Of a stretch of 64,000 nucleotides of DNA, positions 1-8,563 are shown piece by piece. The notes under the pieces are model-generated. The model did not search any database. It saw nothing but the letters and a program-made list of their open reading frames with translations, and had not been told where the DNA came from. The stretch covers positions 62,001 to 126,000 of the forward strand of contig VFZE01000007.1 of NCBI GenBank assembly GCA_016871315.1. Reading direction: 5' to 3'. Each line of letters opens with the position of its first letter. Within the stretch, counting starts at the first letter, position 1. Source of the stretch: Acidimicrobiia bacterium (GTDB lineage: Bacteria; Acidobacteriota; Terriglobia; Bryobacterales; Bryobacteraceae). A program made the position numbers and the translations under genes.

Positions 1-410
1 AGGTGAGGGCCTACAACCCTTGCGTGCTGCGCATGTTCGACAACGGCACGGTTTCTCCCCAGCCCTTCAGCATTACGCGAGGCTGCGGCACCGATCCGTC
101 CAACTATGTTTGGCTGCAAACGACCACCTTCGCGCCTGGCGTGAACCCGTCACGCAGCGGCCAGATCCGCAAGCAAAGCCTGTTCAACATGGACATGGGC
201 CTGTCGAAGATGACCCAGATCAGCGAGCGAGTCCGCTTCCAGTTCCGGCTGGAGGCTTTCAATGCGACCAACTACTTCTTCTTTGGACGCAACGAGAGCT
301 TCATCACCAACCTGAACGATCCGAACTTTGGCTCTCTGTTCCCGAGCCAGGCATCTACGCAGAACGGGTATCCGCGGCAGGTGCAGCTTGGCTTTAAGGT
401 GTTCTTCTAA
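1..410 (+). CDS. TonB-dependent receptor (Oar-like), C-terminal part, cut by window edge
   Basis: The last ~135 residues of an outer-membrane receptor whose start lies left of the window. The frame is open from base 3. It ends with the beta-strand pattern of this family: RFQFRLEAFNATNYFFFGR, then a closing strand ending in F-F, the usual terminal aromatic for barrel insertion. The same ending, with RLEAFN or RLEVFN, occurs in the two complete receptors of this window. The ligand cannot be inferred. A terminator hairpin follows 26 bases after the stop codon, so this closes a transcription unit. Confidence 0.85.
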   Translation, partial: VRAYNPCVLRMFDNGTVSPQPFSITRGCGTDPSNYVWLQTTTFAPGVNPSRSGQIRKQSLFNMDMGLSKMTQISERVRFQFRLEAFNATNYFFFGRNESFITNLNDPNFGSLFPSQASTQNGYPRQVQLGFKVFF

Positions 411-435
411 AAGAAGTTAGCTGTTCCTAAGAAAC

Positions 436-472
436 CGGGGTGGAGGCGATTGCCCGCCACCCCGATTTTTTT
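436..472 (+). terminator. Rho-independent terminator after the receptor gene
   Basis: A perfect 8-bp stem (CGGGGTGG at 436-443, CCACCCCG at 457-464) is followed by A and seven T. It lies just behind the receptor stop codon at 410. Confidence 0.85.
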
Positions 473-541
473 GCCCGCATGGAGATGAAGGCCCTTTCAT
501 CCCGACGATGATTAACATATACTAACCTTTAAGAATTTTAA

Positions 542-1045
542 GGCAGCTACCGCATCTCGGTGGTCGCATCCGGGTTCAAGCAGTTCCACCGCGAGAACAT
601 CACGCTGCAAGTCGGCCACGCCGCCAATGGCGACCCGATCCGCGCCTACAATCCGTGCGTGTTGCGGCAGTTCAACGATGGCTCTGTGCGGCCTCAGGCG
701 TTCCGTGTCTCGCGCGGGTGCGGGACAGACCCCTCCGCCTACGTCTGGCTAATGACCGCCGACTACGCGGCTCGCATGACCCCGTCCCGCAGCGGGCAGA
801 TCCGCAAACAGGGGCTATTCCACATGGATATGGCACTGGCCAAGATGACGCAGATCACCGAGCGCGTGCGCGTGCAGTTCCGGTTGGAGGCTTTCAACGC
901 CACCAACTACTTCTTCTTCGGGCGCAATGAAAGCTTCAACACCAACCCGAACGATCCGAATTTCGGCACGATGTTCCCGAGCCAGGCGTCCACGCAGAAC
1001 GGCTATCCGCGGCAGGTGCAGATCGGGATCAAGTTCTTCTATTAG
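542..1045 (+). pseudogene. Internally deleted TonB-dependent receptor remnant
   Basis: The frame opens right after an in-frame TAA at 539-541. It starts with GSYRISVVASGFKQFHREN and ITLQVG, which is the end of the N-terminal carboxypeptidase-regulatory domain of an Oar-type receptor. Without a break it then runs into the last ~135 residues of the barrel, closely matching positions 3-410 (both contain RAYNPCVLR and RLEAFNATNYFFFGR). Plug and most of the barrel, some 800-900 residues, are missing, and there is no ATG and no signal peptide; the only start in frame is GTG at 560. It is best read as a paralogue reduced to its two ends by an internal deletion. Its stop codon overlaps that of the convergent CapA-like gene. 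Confidence 0.8.
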
Positions 1046-2361
1046 CGCGGCGAAAGCTTCACAACACCTGCGCCGTTCTGATACTGGATTACGGTTTGGT
1101 AGGGCTCTGACAGCTTCGCCAATCTGCCGATGATCGATTGGGCTTGCGGTTCGGCCGCCGGACGGGGGCGGCCACGCTGCGTGCGTGAAGGGCCGGCGAG
1201 AGTGATGGGGAGCAGCGTCACGCCTTTCAACGTCCGGTCCCCGGCGAAGCTGACCTCCGCGATCACGCTTTCCCAGTTGAGAGGATCGGCGGGGAAGCCG
1301 CGAGTGTCGTTGCGGGAGCGCGCGTCGTAGAAGTCGGCGGGGAGCGCGTCGGGAGGCAGCTGGTATTGCTCGTAGTTCTCCGCCGGCTGATAGAGTACGG
1401 TCTCGTTCTCGAAGATGAAGTTCGCAAGGCTGTAGAAGATGGGCTTGCCTTTGTAGATTTCGACAGCGCGGAGCACGTGAGGGCCGTGGCCGACGAACAG
1501 GTCTGCCCCCGCATCGATGGAGGCTCGCGCGAACTCGATGAGGAAATCGGCGGGCTCTTCGCGGTTGCGCGGCGCGCCTTCGTGCGCGTGAATGGAAACC
1601 ACCACCCAATCGGCTTGGCGGCGGGCTTCCTTGATCGATGCAGTGATGGCGTTCAGGTCCGGCTGGTAGAGTTCGCGCCGTATGCCTGGCGTGTCGCCGG
1701 CGACGAACAGGAATCCGGGCATGCGTAGCCGGTCAGGGCCGTCGGCGGGCGATGCTGGAACAGCCTTGCGGAGAGACTCGAGCCCTGTCTTGTCTATAGT
1801 GATCGTGGTGCTGTAGCGGAGCGGGTTCAAGCCGGGACGGCCGATGAGATCGCGGCGCTGTTCGCCGGCGTTGGAGCCTGGCGGAAACGTGGAGGCGCAG
1901 GAAATCAGCGCCACGCGACCCTTGGCGGTTTCCAGGTAGGCAGGCGCGCGGGCAAGCGCCAGGTTGCGGCCGGCGCCCGCATGCACCAGGCCGGACTCCC
2001 GCAGGTGCCTCAAAGTGGTGAGCAGACCTTCCGGACCGTAGTCCATTACGTGATTGTTCGCCAAACTCACGAAGTCGAATCCGGCCCACTGCAGCTGCCT
2101 CAATGTGGATGGCGGCGAGGCCATGTAGGTGCCCCCTGACTGAGCGGCGGCCGGCATTTCGAAATTGTGAATGAGCGTTTCCAGATTCGTGAAGGCGGCG
2201 TCGGCGGCGCGGATACGCTCGATCATAGAGAGATACGCCGGCTCACCGTGAACCGAGAGGCTGCGGTTGAGGATGGAGTCGCCGGTGAGGGCGAAGCGGA
2301 AGTCCTTGGATTGTTGTGCAAAGCAAGCCAGCGAGAGGAAGAGCAATGACCGTATCGTCAT
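1042..2361 (-). CDS. CapA family (PGA_cap) secreted metallophosphoesterase-like protein
   Basis: 439 aa from ATG at 2361. The longer frame upstream lacks a signal, whereas MTIRSLLFLSLACFAQQ from this start is a good signal peptide. Family motifs are in order: ALTGDSILNR near the N-terminus, FTNLETL, LANNHVMDYG, VVSIHAHEG and GHGPHVLRAVE, the metal-binding Asp, Asn and His positions of the calcineurin-like CapA/PgsA fold. Family members occur in poly-gamma-glutamate capsule synthesis, but no other cap genes are nearby, so a general periplasmic phosphoesterase role is as likely. A minus-strand TATACT lies about 10 nt before the start codon. The gene is convergent with the receptor remnant. Confidence 0.85.
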   Translation of the reverse strand: MTIRSLLFLSLACFAQQSKDFRFALTGDSILNRSLSVHGEPAYLSMIERIRAADAAFTNLETLIHNFEMPAAAQSGGTYMASPPSTLRQLQWAGFDFVSLANNHVMDYGPEGLLTTLRHLRESGLVHAGAGRNLALARAPAYLETAKGRVALISCASTFPPGSNAGEQRRDLIGRPGLNPLRYSTTITIDKTGLESLRKAVPASPADGPDRLRMPGFLFVAGDTPGIRRELYQPDLNAITASIKEARRQADWVVVSIHAHEGAPRNREEPADFLIEFARASIDAGADLFVGHGPHVLRAVEIYKGKPIFYSLANFIFENETVLYQPAENYEQYQLPPDALPADFYDARSRNDTRGFPADPLNWESVIAEVSFAGDRTLKGVTLLPITLAGPSRTQRGRPRPAAEPQAQSIIGRLAKLSEPYQTVIQYQNGAGVVKLSPR

Positions 2362-2514
2362 ATGAACGCGCAGTATACACCGCCCGGCGATGGAACGTGC
2401 AGGAGGCTCGGAGGTTTCGTTTCCTTCATGAAATAGTGGTTTCCGGGGGCGATTGACGATGCCGATCAAGCAGCTATATACTCAGGAAAAGCCTCAGGGG
2501 CTGGAAGGAGAAAT

Positions 2515-5500
2515 ATGAAACATTTTCGAGCAACCGTGTTGTTGGCGTGTTTCACCGCTTCCGCGAGTCTGGCGCAGGTATCTACCGGTTCATTGGCTGG
2601 TTTGATTTCCGATTCCAATGGCGCCTCGATTCCCGCCGCCGCGGTGGCGGCCAGAAACGAAGCCACTGGACAGGAAACCAAGGTCCAGTCGTCGGAGGCG
2701 GGACTCTACCTATTCCCGAACCTGGCCACCGGAATGTACACGGTGACCGTGGAGAAGCCTGGGTTCAAGAAGATGTCCCGTGGGAATATCGAGATCCGCA
2801 TCGCGCAGCGGCTGGATCTGAACTTGCGGTTGGAAGTGGGCGATGTCCAGCAGACCATTACGGTGACCGATTCGGCGCCGCTGCTGGAATCCACCACCGC
2901 GGAGCGGGGACAAAACCTTTCGACGAAGATGATGGACAACCTGCCTCTGTTCACCGGAGGAATCCGCAATCCGCGCGCCTTCATCAACTACATGCCCGGC
3001 GTCACCAACAACGGCGAGCAGAGCGTGTCCGGTTCCGGAGGCCGTGCACAGGAGGTGTTGATTGACGGCGCCAGCGCGCTGAACGTCGAATCCAGCGCTG
3101 TGTTCAACTTCCCCTCCGCGGAAATGTTCAGTGAATTCAAAATGCTGCAATCGAACTACTCGGCCGAGTACGGCCGCGTCGGCGGCGGCATCGAAATCTA
3201 TGTCGCCAAATCGGGCACCAACCTGCTGCATGGCGCGGCCTTCCACAACATGCGCCGCGACATCTGGAACGCCAACGCCTGGGCGCGGAACGCGAACCCG
3301 AATCCCGCGCTGAACTTCCGGCCGAAGGAACGTTTCAACGAAACCGGCGGTTCCATCGGTGGTCCGGTTTTTGTGCCCAAGGCATACGACGGCCGCAACA
3401 GGACTTTCTGGTTTTTCACCTACACCAAGGACATCCGCCCAGCGACAATCAGCTTCCCGGTGATGACGGTGCCGACGGCGGCGATGAAACAGGGCAATTT
3501 CTCTCAGGCCGGGGTGCCGCTGATTTATGACCCCGCCACCACTTCTGGAAATGTCCGGCAGCCTTTCGCGGGCAATATCATCCCGCAGTCGCGGTTCAGC
3601 GCCCGATCGCGCAACGTCGTTCCCCTGATCCCCGACCCTACCCGCTCGAGCCTCATCCAGAATTTCGACTTCGTCAACCAAAGCGTCTTTGAGCGCACCA
3701 TTTGGAGCATGAAATTCGATCATGCGATCACTGCCAGCAACCGTGTGTCGTTCTTTTTCTCCAACGAAGTGCAAACACAGAATGACCTGACCGGATTCGA
3801 CGGCGCGCTCGGCAATGGACTCCAGAACAATCAAAAACCATACAACTACCGCATCAACCACGACTACAATATCCGGCCGAACCTGCTGATGCACACCACC
3901 TATTCCTTTTCGATCACCCGCCAGACCTGGGACAATCCCTATCAGAAGGGCGCGGGCAGCCGGATAGGCTTCAACCTTTCCGGCGATTCCGACGCCACAC
4001 CACGCATCCAATTCAGCGGTCCCGCTTCGCTGTCGCCTTACGGAGTGCAGGACGGCAAGGTGGCCAATGGCGCGCAGTTCAACCGGCAATGGTGGATCAG
4101 CCAGGGCTACACCTGGCTCAGCGGCAAGCACGAATACAAGTTCGGATTCAACTACCGGAAATACTCGACGCGCGGGGAAGATCTGGCCGGCACGAATGGC
4201 CGTTATGTGTTCAACCGCAACCAGACGGCTCTGCCCACGGCCCTGACATCCACCGGTCACGAGTTCGCCAGCATGCTGCTGGGCACGGCCGACGTCGCTT
4301 CCAACGTGGTGCCGCCGGTGCTGTTTGACACTACCTACTATCACGACACGGCCGTCTATTTCCAGGACAACTGGCGCGTCAACGCCAAACTCTCGCTGAA
4401 TCTTGGGCTTCGCTACGAAGTGCCGATCGGCTGGCACGTGCCCGGAGGCAACGGCTATTCGCACGTCGACATCAACGTGGCCAACCCCGCTGCGGGCGGG
4501 CGTCCCGGCGCGCTTGTCTTCTCGGGAACCGGACCGGGCCGCACAGGAGTGAGACGCTTCTACCCCACCGACTTCTCCGCCATCGGGCCTCGTCTTGGCT
4601 TTGCCTATCAGCTTACGCCGAAGACGATTCTGCGCGGCGGCTGGTCGATTTACTACCAGGGCCTGTCGAGCGGCGGCTGCGGCTGCCGGTTCGGCTTCGC
4701 CGGCTCGAACGATTTGCAGAGCGACGGCCTGAATCCGGTGCTCAATTGGGACGGCGGCATTCCGCTGCAGGCCGGCTACCGTCCGCCGCCGATCATCGAC
4801 CCGACGATCGTGAATTTCCAGACCGTCTCCTACCAGGGACCGACGGCCGGACAGCCGGGGCGGATCTACAACTGGAGTTTCAATGTCCAGCATGAGATCA
4901 GAAACTTCCTGCTGGATGTTGCCTACCAGGGCAATCGCGGCAGGCGCTTGAACTCGACGATGGATCTGAACCAGCTGCCCACCAGCATGCTGAGCCGCGG
5001 TTCCGTTCTTCAGTCGCGTATTGACTCCCCGGCCGCCGCCGCCGCAGGCTTCCGCGCTCCGTTCACCGGCTTCCCCGGCAATCTCAGCGTGGCCCAGTCG
5101 TTGCGTCCGTTCCCGCAGTACCTGTCGGTGAACAGCCTCTTCGCCGGCTTCGGCACCAGCTGGTACGACGCTCTTCAGGCCAAGGTGGAACGCCGCTTCG
5201 GAGCCTATCAGCTGATGGCCAACTACACTTGGTCGAAGAGTCTCAGCTACGGTCACTTCCGGCAAGTCTTCTCCCAGGGCGGTCTTGCCGCACCGCAGGA
5301 CTTCCACAATGTGGCCGAAGCAAAGAGCTATATGCCCTTCGATATCCCGCACGTGTTCAACATCCTGTCCACGTTCGACCTTCCCTTCGGCAAGGGCAAG
5401 CGCTTCCTCAACACCAACAACAAGGCTCTGAACGTCGTCGCCAGCGGCTGGACCTTCTCCACCGCGCAGGTATACCGGAAGGGCACTCTCATTCAGGCCG

Positions 5501-5934
5501 TGACCCCAGGCAACCCGCTGGGCAACGGCGTTCTGTTTGCCCCGCAGACCAAGGCGATGCGGAGCAACCTTCCCATTCGCACCGGCATCGACACCTCGAC
5601 GCTGGACCCGAACAATCCGAGCACCCGATTCTTCACGCCCGGCGCCTACACCGCCACGCCCGCATTCACGCTGGGAACCGCGGCATTCTTTGATTCCGAC
5701 TTCCGGCAGCCGGCGGTCTACCAGGAGAACATCTCCCTGGTCAAGCGCACTACGCTGTTCCCGAATGACCACAACCCGATCGTGCTCACGTATCGCGTGG
5801 ATGCTTTCAACCTGTTCAACCGCACCCGGTTCGGCGGCATTGTCGGCACCGTGGGCAACGCCAACTTCGGCCGGCCCACCGGTCCGCAGGTTGGGGCGCG
5901 GCTGGTGACGATGGGTCTCCGGCTGGAGTTCTGA
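2515..5934 (+). CDS. TonB-dependent receptor with carboxypeptidase-regulatory domain (Oar-like)
   Basis: 1139 aa. The signal peptide is MKHFRATVLLACFTASASLA. Residues ~22-115 form a Cna-B/carboxypeptidase-regulatory domain (GSLAGLISDSNGASIPAAAV, then GMYTVTVEKPGFKK). A plug region follows, with EVLIDGASALNVESS and YSAEYGRVGGGIEI. The barrel ends in YRVDAFNLFNRTRFGG and a terminal ...LEF. A Shine-Dalgarno AAGGAG precedes ATG 2515. The length of about 1100 aa is typical of Acidobacteriota Oar-like proteins, which probably import oligosaccharides, peptides or chelates; no ligand can be named. It stands alone with its own terminator. A cysteine pair in GGCGCRFGF in the barrel is unusual. Confidence 0.93.
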   Translation: MKHFRATVLLACFTASASLAQVSTGSLAGLISDSNGASIPAAAVAARNEATGQETKVQSSEAGLYLFPNLATGMYTVTVEKPGFKKMSRGNIEIRIAQRLDLNLRLEVGDVQQTITVTDSAPLLESTTAERGQNLSTKMMDNLPLFTGGIRNPRAFINYMPGVTNNGEQSVSGSGGRAQEVLIDGASALNVESSAVFNFPSAEMFSEFKMLQSNYSAEYGRVGGGIEIYVAKSGTNLLHGAAFHNMRRDIWNANAWARNANPNPALNFRPKERFNETGGSIGGPVFVPKAYDGRNRTFWFFTYTKDIRPATISFPVMTVPTAAMKQGNFSQAGVPLIYDPATTSGNVRQPFAGNIIPQSRFSARSRNVVPLIPDPTRSSLIQNFDFVNQSVFERTIWSMKFDHAITASNRVSFFFSNEVQTQNDLTGFDGALGNGLQNNQKPYNYRINHDYNIRPNLLMHTTYSFSITRQTWDNPYQKGAGSRIGFNLSGDSDATPRIQFSGPASLSPYGVQDGKVANGAQFNRQWWISQGYTWLSGKHEYKFGFNYRKYSTRGEDLAGTNGRYVFNRNQTALPTALTSTGHEFASMLLGTADVASNVVPPVLFDTTYYHDTAVYFQDNWRVNAKLSLNLGLRYEVPIGWHVPGGNGYSHVDINVANPAAGGRPGALVFSGTGPGRTGVRRFYPTDFSAIGPRLGFAYQLTPKTILRGGWSIYYQGLSSGGCGCRFGFAGSNDLQSDGLNPVLNWDGGIPLQAGYRPPPIIDPTIVNFQTVSYQGPTAGQPGRIYNWSFNVQHEIRNFLLDVAYQGNRGRRLNSTMDLNQLPTSMLSRGSVLQSRIDSPAAAAAGFRAPFTGFPGNLSVAQSLRPFPQYLSVNSLFAGFGTSWYDALQAKVERRFGAYQLMANYTWSKSLSYGHFRQVFSQGGLAAPQDFHNVAEAKSYMPFDIPHVFNILSTFDLPFGKGKRFLNTNNKALNVVASGWTFSTAQVYRKGTLIQAVTPGNPLGNGVLFAPQTKAMRSNLPIRTGIDTSTLDPNNPSTRFFTPGAYTATPAFTLGTAAFFDSDFRQPAVYQENISLVKRTTLFPNDHNPIVLTYRVDAFNLFNRTRFGGIVGTVGNANFGRPTGPQVGARLVTMGLRLEF

Positions 5935-5956
5935 CCACCGGACATTTCAAAACAGA

Positions 5957-5994
5957 ACGGGCGGCCCTGCTAGGAGAGCCGCCCGTCGCTTTTT
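5957..5994 (+). terminator. Rho-independent terminator after the receptor
   Basis: A 9-bp perfect stem (ACGGGCGGC 5957-5965, GCCGCCCGT 5978-5986) is followed by CGCTTTTT. On the other strand the hairpin is followed by TCTGTTTTG, so it may also stop transcription from the convergent gene at 6005-6361. Confidence 0.85.
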
Positions 5995-6004
5995 GAAGAT
6001 CGGG

Positions 6005-6361
6005 TTATTCAGCTCGCTTCAGGTTCAGCTGCATCGAGCGCTCACCCATCGAATAGGTGAGCTTCAACTCAGTGCCTTCCAGCTTGCCTTTGTACTGCAT
6101 CTTGACCTCATTGCCCTGGAAGTTGCGCACGACGGCGAAGCTGACATTGTCGCCATCCACTTTGCCTTCCTGGATCGGGGTTTCGCCCTGCCGGCCGCTG
6201 ATGGAACCGGTGAGGTTGGCGCCTTCGGCCTTCAGGGTGAGGGTGGTTTCGCGCGAGCCCTGCGGAGTCTCGACCGTGCCTTTCCACTTGCCAGTGACAT
6301 CGCCCGCGAGGGCAGATGCGGCCAGCAGCAGGGCAACCGCCGTAACTTGCAAAAATTTCAT
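6005..6361 (-). CDS. Small secreted beta-strand protein, unknown function
   Basis: 118 aa from ATG 6361, preceded by AGGAG on the minus strand; the longer upstream reading is not needed. The signal peptide is MKFLQVTAVALLLAASALA. The mature part repeats alternating strands (GKWKGTVETPQGSRETTLTL, LTGSISGRQGETPI, KMQYKGKLEGTELKLTYSMG), a lipocalin-like or jelly-roll layout common in small secreted acidobacterial and planctomycetal proteins. No catalytic residues are evident. It is convergent with the receptor gene, sharing the terminator region. Confidence 0.75.
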   Translation of the reverse strand: MKFLQVTAVALLLAASALAGDVTGKWKGTVETPQGSRETTLTLKAEGANLTGSISGRQGETPIQEGKVDGDNVSFAVVRNFQGNEVKMQYKGKLEGTELKLTYSMGERSMQLNLKRAE

Positions 6362-6442
6362 GGTGTTCTCCTGTGTAGCGGCACAGCCGCCGTCAGTACA
6401 AGACGCCACGCACAGCCGCCGAGGTTACGGCGCGCTGGGTGG

Positions 6443-6664
6443 CTAAATTTCGTACTCGGGAGCTTTCGGCCGGCCATAGGAGATGTTCTGCCAGGCGCGC
6501 TCGTGGATAAAGTAAAGGAGGATCTTGATCAGAGAATCGAGCAGACCGGCGCCGAGAGAAATCGTGAAATCGGAGGTAAAGAACAATACCAGCGCGGCGG
6601 TGGAAAGGGAGCCGAAGAAGCGGTAGGAGATGGCTTTAGCGAGGGAGCGGGCGCGCGTCTCCAT
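6443..6664 (-). CDS. DUF2061 small membrane protein
   Basis: 73 aa from ATG 6664 (METRARSLAKAISYR). It matches the DUF2061 pattern: a basic N-terminus with SLAKAISYRFFGSLST, a hydrophobic stretch, then a second helix with LLDSLIKILLYFIHERAW. Two membrane helices are predicted. The family's function is unknown; some homologues sit beside sulfate-assimilation genes, which are not present here. An upstream in-frame ATG at 6685 is possible but adds nothing conserved. Confidence 0.8.
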   Translation of the reverse strand: METRARSLAKAISYRFFGSLSTAALVLFFTSDFTISLGAGLLDSLIKILLYFIHERAWQNISYGRPKAPEYEI

Positions 6665-6706
6665 GAGGGCAGTGTAACACAACAATCTCGATCAACATTA
6701 GGGTGA

Positions 6707-6735
6707 TTCGCACTCCTCTCCCCCCAAGCTATAAT
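6707..6735 (+). promoter_or_regulatory. Sigma-70-like promoter, leaderless ferredoxin transcript
   Basis: A perfect -10 TATAAT (6730-6735) lies 17 bases after TTCGCA (6707-6712). The GTG start codon at 6742 is only six bases after the -10, where transcription should begin. Confidence 0.6.
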
Positions 6736-6741
6736 GAGGTC

Positions 6742-7131
6742 GTGCCCAAGCTTACCTTTCTCCCGGCCAACGTCACCATCGACTGGGACCCGGACACACT
6801 GCTTTATTCCGAGCATGGTAAGCCGCATTCCATCCTTGACATCTGCATGCACCACGGCTTTCACCTGGAACATGCCTGTGGGGGCAATTGCGCCTGCACG
6901 ACCTGCCACGTCGTGGTCAAACAAGGCGAATCCAACACAAGCGAGATGGAAGACGACGAGATGGACCGCGTCGAGGAGGCAGCCGATCTTCAACTCGGTT
7001 CGCGCCTCGGCTGCCAGGTGGTCGTGACGGGCGACGTCGTGGTGGAAATCCCCGACTGGAACCGCAACTACGTGAGCGAAGGCGGCGGATCGATGAATCT
7101 GGGCGACGCGATTCCGGCCGCCAAGCGCTAG
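6742..7131 (+). CDS. [2Fe-2S] ferredoxin, adrenodoxin/Isc type
   Basis: 129 aa from GTG 6742; an upstream in-frame ATG at 6703 would lie before the promoter. The cluster ligands are Cys46, Cys52, Cys55 (C-x5-C-x2-C in CGGNCACTTCH) and Cys91 in SRLGCQV, the adrenodoxin/Fdx spacing. The extra Cys50 inside the first loop is not a usual ligand. NLGDAIPAAKR forms a polar tail. The family donates electrons in iron-sulfur cluster assembly or to hydroxylases; no isc genes adjoin, so the partner is unknown. The start codon coincides with the predicted transcription start. Confidence 0.9.
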   Translation: MPKLTFLPANVTIDWDPDTLLYSEHGKPHSILDICMHHGFHLEHACGGNCACTTCHVVVKQGESNTSEMEDDEMDRVEEAADLQLGSRLGCQVVVTGDVVVEIPDWNRNYVSEGGGSMNLGDAIPAAKR

Positions 7132-7132
7132 C

Positions 7133-7563
7133 TTACTTATCCAGAAAAGCCCGATCGAGCACGTCGAGCGTTGCCGGATCCAGGCGGAACAGCAAAGGCG
7201 TGGCGGTGGGGATCCTCCAGCCTCTCGCCTTCCCCGCGGCGCAGGATCTCGTCCAGCGCCCGGATCGTGTTCCCATGCGCCACCACCAGTGGGCGCCGTG
7301 AGCCGCGAAGGTCAGGGTAGAGGTGCTGTTCCAAAAACGGCTGCAGCCGGACCGCCACATCCTCCATGCTTTCCCCTCCGGGCGGCCGTTTGCCCCATAG
7401 CCAGGGCTGGCCCCAATCGGGACCGTAGCGCGTGCTGGACGCGGCGCGAAAGACCCTCTTCGGATAGTCCCCGGGTCAGCCTTTCGACATCGGCGGCCAG
7501 CTCACGAAGGCGGCGCACCAAGCCCATGTGGGCATCATGCTTTTGGTGAGGATGTGCGGACAC
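7133..7563 (-). pseudogene. Decayed phosphoglycerate-mutase-like gene, 5' end possibly from a DinB-like gene
   Basis: From ~7475 down to 7133 the minus strand encodes the last third of a histidine-phosphatase phosphoglycerate mutase: WGKRPPGGESMEDVAVRL, then LVVAHGNTIRALDEIL carrying the second catalytic His. A one-base shift at about 7205-7240 moves the frame before the typical ending IPTATPLLFRLDP. The RHGE-containing N-terminus is absent. An in-frame TGA sits at 7476-7478. Upstream, another frame reads GLVRRLRELAADVERLTRGL and SEEGLSRR, which resembles the first helix of DinB-family proteins; that assignment is tentative. The locus cannot make an active mutase. Confidence 0.75.
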
Positions 7564-7580
7564 ACCTCAATGATAAGGCG

Positions 7581-8036
7581 CTACTCCTTGTTGAGGACGG
7601 TCTTCATGTCGAGATCGCCGAAGGAGCCGCTGATCTTGGAGTTGATCGTGGTCACCTTGCCATCCTCGGACAACGCCCAGCGCTCTTCCACGTTGATTTC
7701 GCCCTGCTGCGTTTCGCGCTTATAGGTCACGACAAGCGTATCGCCATCCCACTTCACGACGCTTTTCACTTCCGCGCCGCGTAGCGTGTTCACCGACTCT
7801 TTGCCGTCGGTGGTGTACTTCATCTTCGAAGTCACCTCGCCCTGGCGGCCCGACTGCGTCGTGTCCACTTCCAGATTCGGCTCCTCGTGGTTGATGGAGC
7901 GCTTGAAGACTTCCGGCACCGGCAGCGGGCCGAAGTCGCTCTTTGCCGGATCCAGCTTCCACTTGCCGCCGAAGTTGGGCGCGGCGGCGCAAGGAAGAGC
8001 CGCGGCAAGAGCAATCAAAATGGTTCTGCGAAACAT
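7581..8036 (-). CDS. Secreted protein of the GxWKxDPAKSDFG family, copy 1
   Basis: 151 aa. The signal peptide is MFRRTILIALAAALPCAAA. The mature protein starts with NFGGKWKLDPAKSDFGPLP and continues in strand-rich segments with YTTDGKESVNTLRGAEVKS and WALSEDGKVTTI. It is a paralogue of the next gene upstream: the same order of motifs, about 40-50 percent identical by eye, and a similar ending (MKTVLNKE against MKTVLVKQ). Function is unknown; a lipocalin-like ligand-binding fold is an inference. The two copies lie 20 bases apart and probably share an mRNA. Confidence 0.8.
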   Translation of the reverse strand: MFRRTILIALAAALPCAAAPNFGGKWKLDPAKSDFGPLPVPEVFKRSINHEEPNLEVDTTQSGRQGEVTSKMKYTTDGKESVNTLRGAEVKSVVKWDGDTLVVTYKRETQQGEINVEERWALSEDGKVTTINSKISGSFGDLDMKTVLNKE

Positions 8037-8056
8037 GGATTGGATACTCCTTGGTT

Positions 8057-8524
8057 TTACTGCTTCACCAGCACGGTCTTCATGGGGAACTCACCCTGCG
8101 CGCTGGAGATGTTACGGTCGATGGTGAGCGTTTTGCCGTCTTCCGATAGCGTCCACTTGTCGTCAAGGGTGACGTCGTTGCCCTGGAAGTTCAGCTTGCT
8201 GACCATGCGCAGCACTTCGCCTTCCCAGGTGACGGTGCTTTTCACTTCCGTGCTCCGGATCGTGTTGACGCATTCCTTGCCGTCGGTGGTGTACTTGGAA
8301 TCGCCTTCCATTTCCCCCTGCACGCTCACCTGGTGCGATTTCACCTCGACAGCCGGTTCCTCATGCTTGATCTTCATCGTCAGGGTTTCCGGCGGCGGCA
8401 TCGGGCCGAAATCGCTCTTGGCCGGGTCCATCTTCCAGTCGCCGGAAAAGTTCGGTTTGGCCAGCGCCATCCCGGTGGAGAGGGCCGCGGCCAAGACAAC
8501 ACAGAAAAATCGGGTGCGGGTCAT
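8057..8524 (-). CDS. Secreted protein of the GxWKxDPAKSDFG family, copy 2
   Basis: 155 aa from ATG 8524 (MTRTRFFCVVLAAALSTGMA, a signal peptide). The motif NFSGDWKMDPAKSDFGPMP opens the mature domain, followed by YTTDGKECVNTIRSTEVKS, WTLSEDGKTLTI and a conserved end. It is the upstream, probably promoter-proximal member of a tandem duplicate with the gene at 7581-8036. It has one Cys in the middle (KECVN) that the other copy lacks. Function unknown. Confidence 0.8.
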   Translation of the reverse strand: MTRTRFFCVVLAAALSTGMALAKPNFSGDWKMDPAKSDFGPMPPPETLTMKIKHEEPAVEVKSHQVSVQGEMEGDSKYTTDGKECVNTIRSTEVKSTVTWEGEVLRMVSKLNFQGNDVTLDDKWTLSEDGKTLTIDRNISSAQGEFPMKTVLVKQ

Positions 8525-8563
8525 TCCTAGAATATACCGCACCCGAATTCCACTTAGTAGCGC

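Noticed and set aside
2710-5772. A 1020-codon open frame on the minus strand opposite the receptor gene
   Set aside because: It is a GC-driven shadow of the receptor: no family motifs, no start signal, and Arg/Gly/Val-rich composition. Similar frames of 656 codons (23502-25472) and 1100 codons (33776-37078) were rejected for the same reason.
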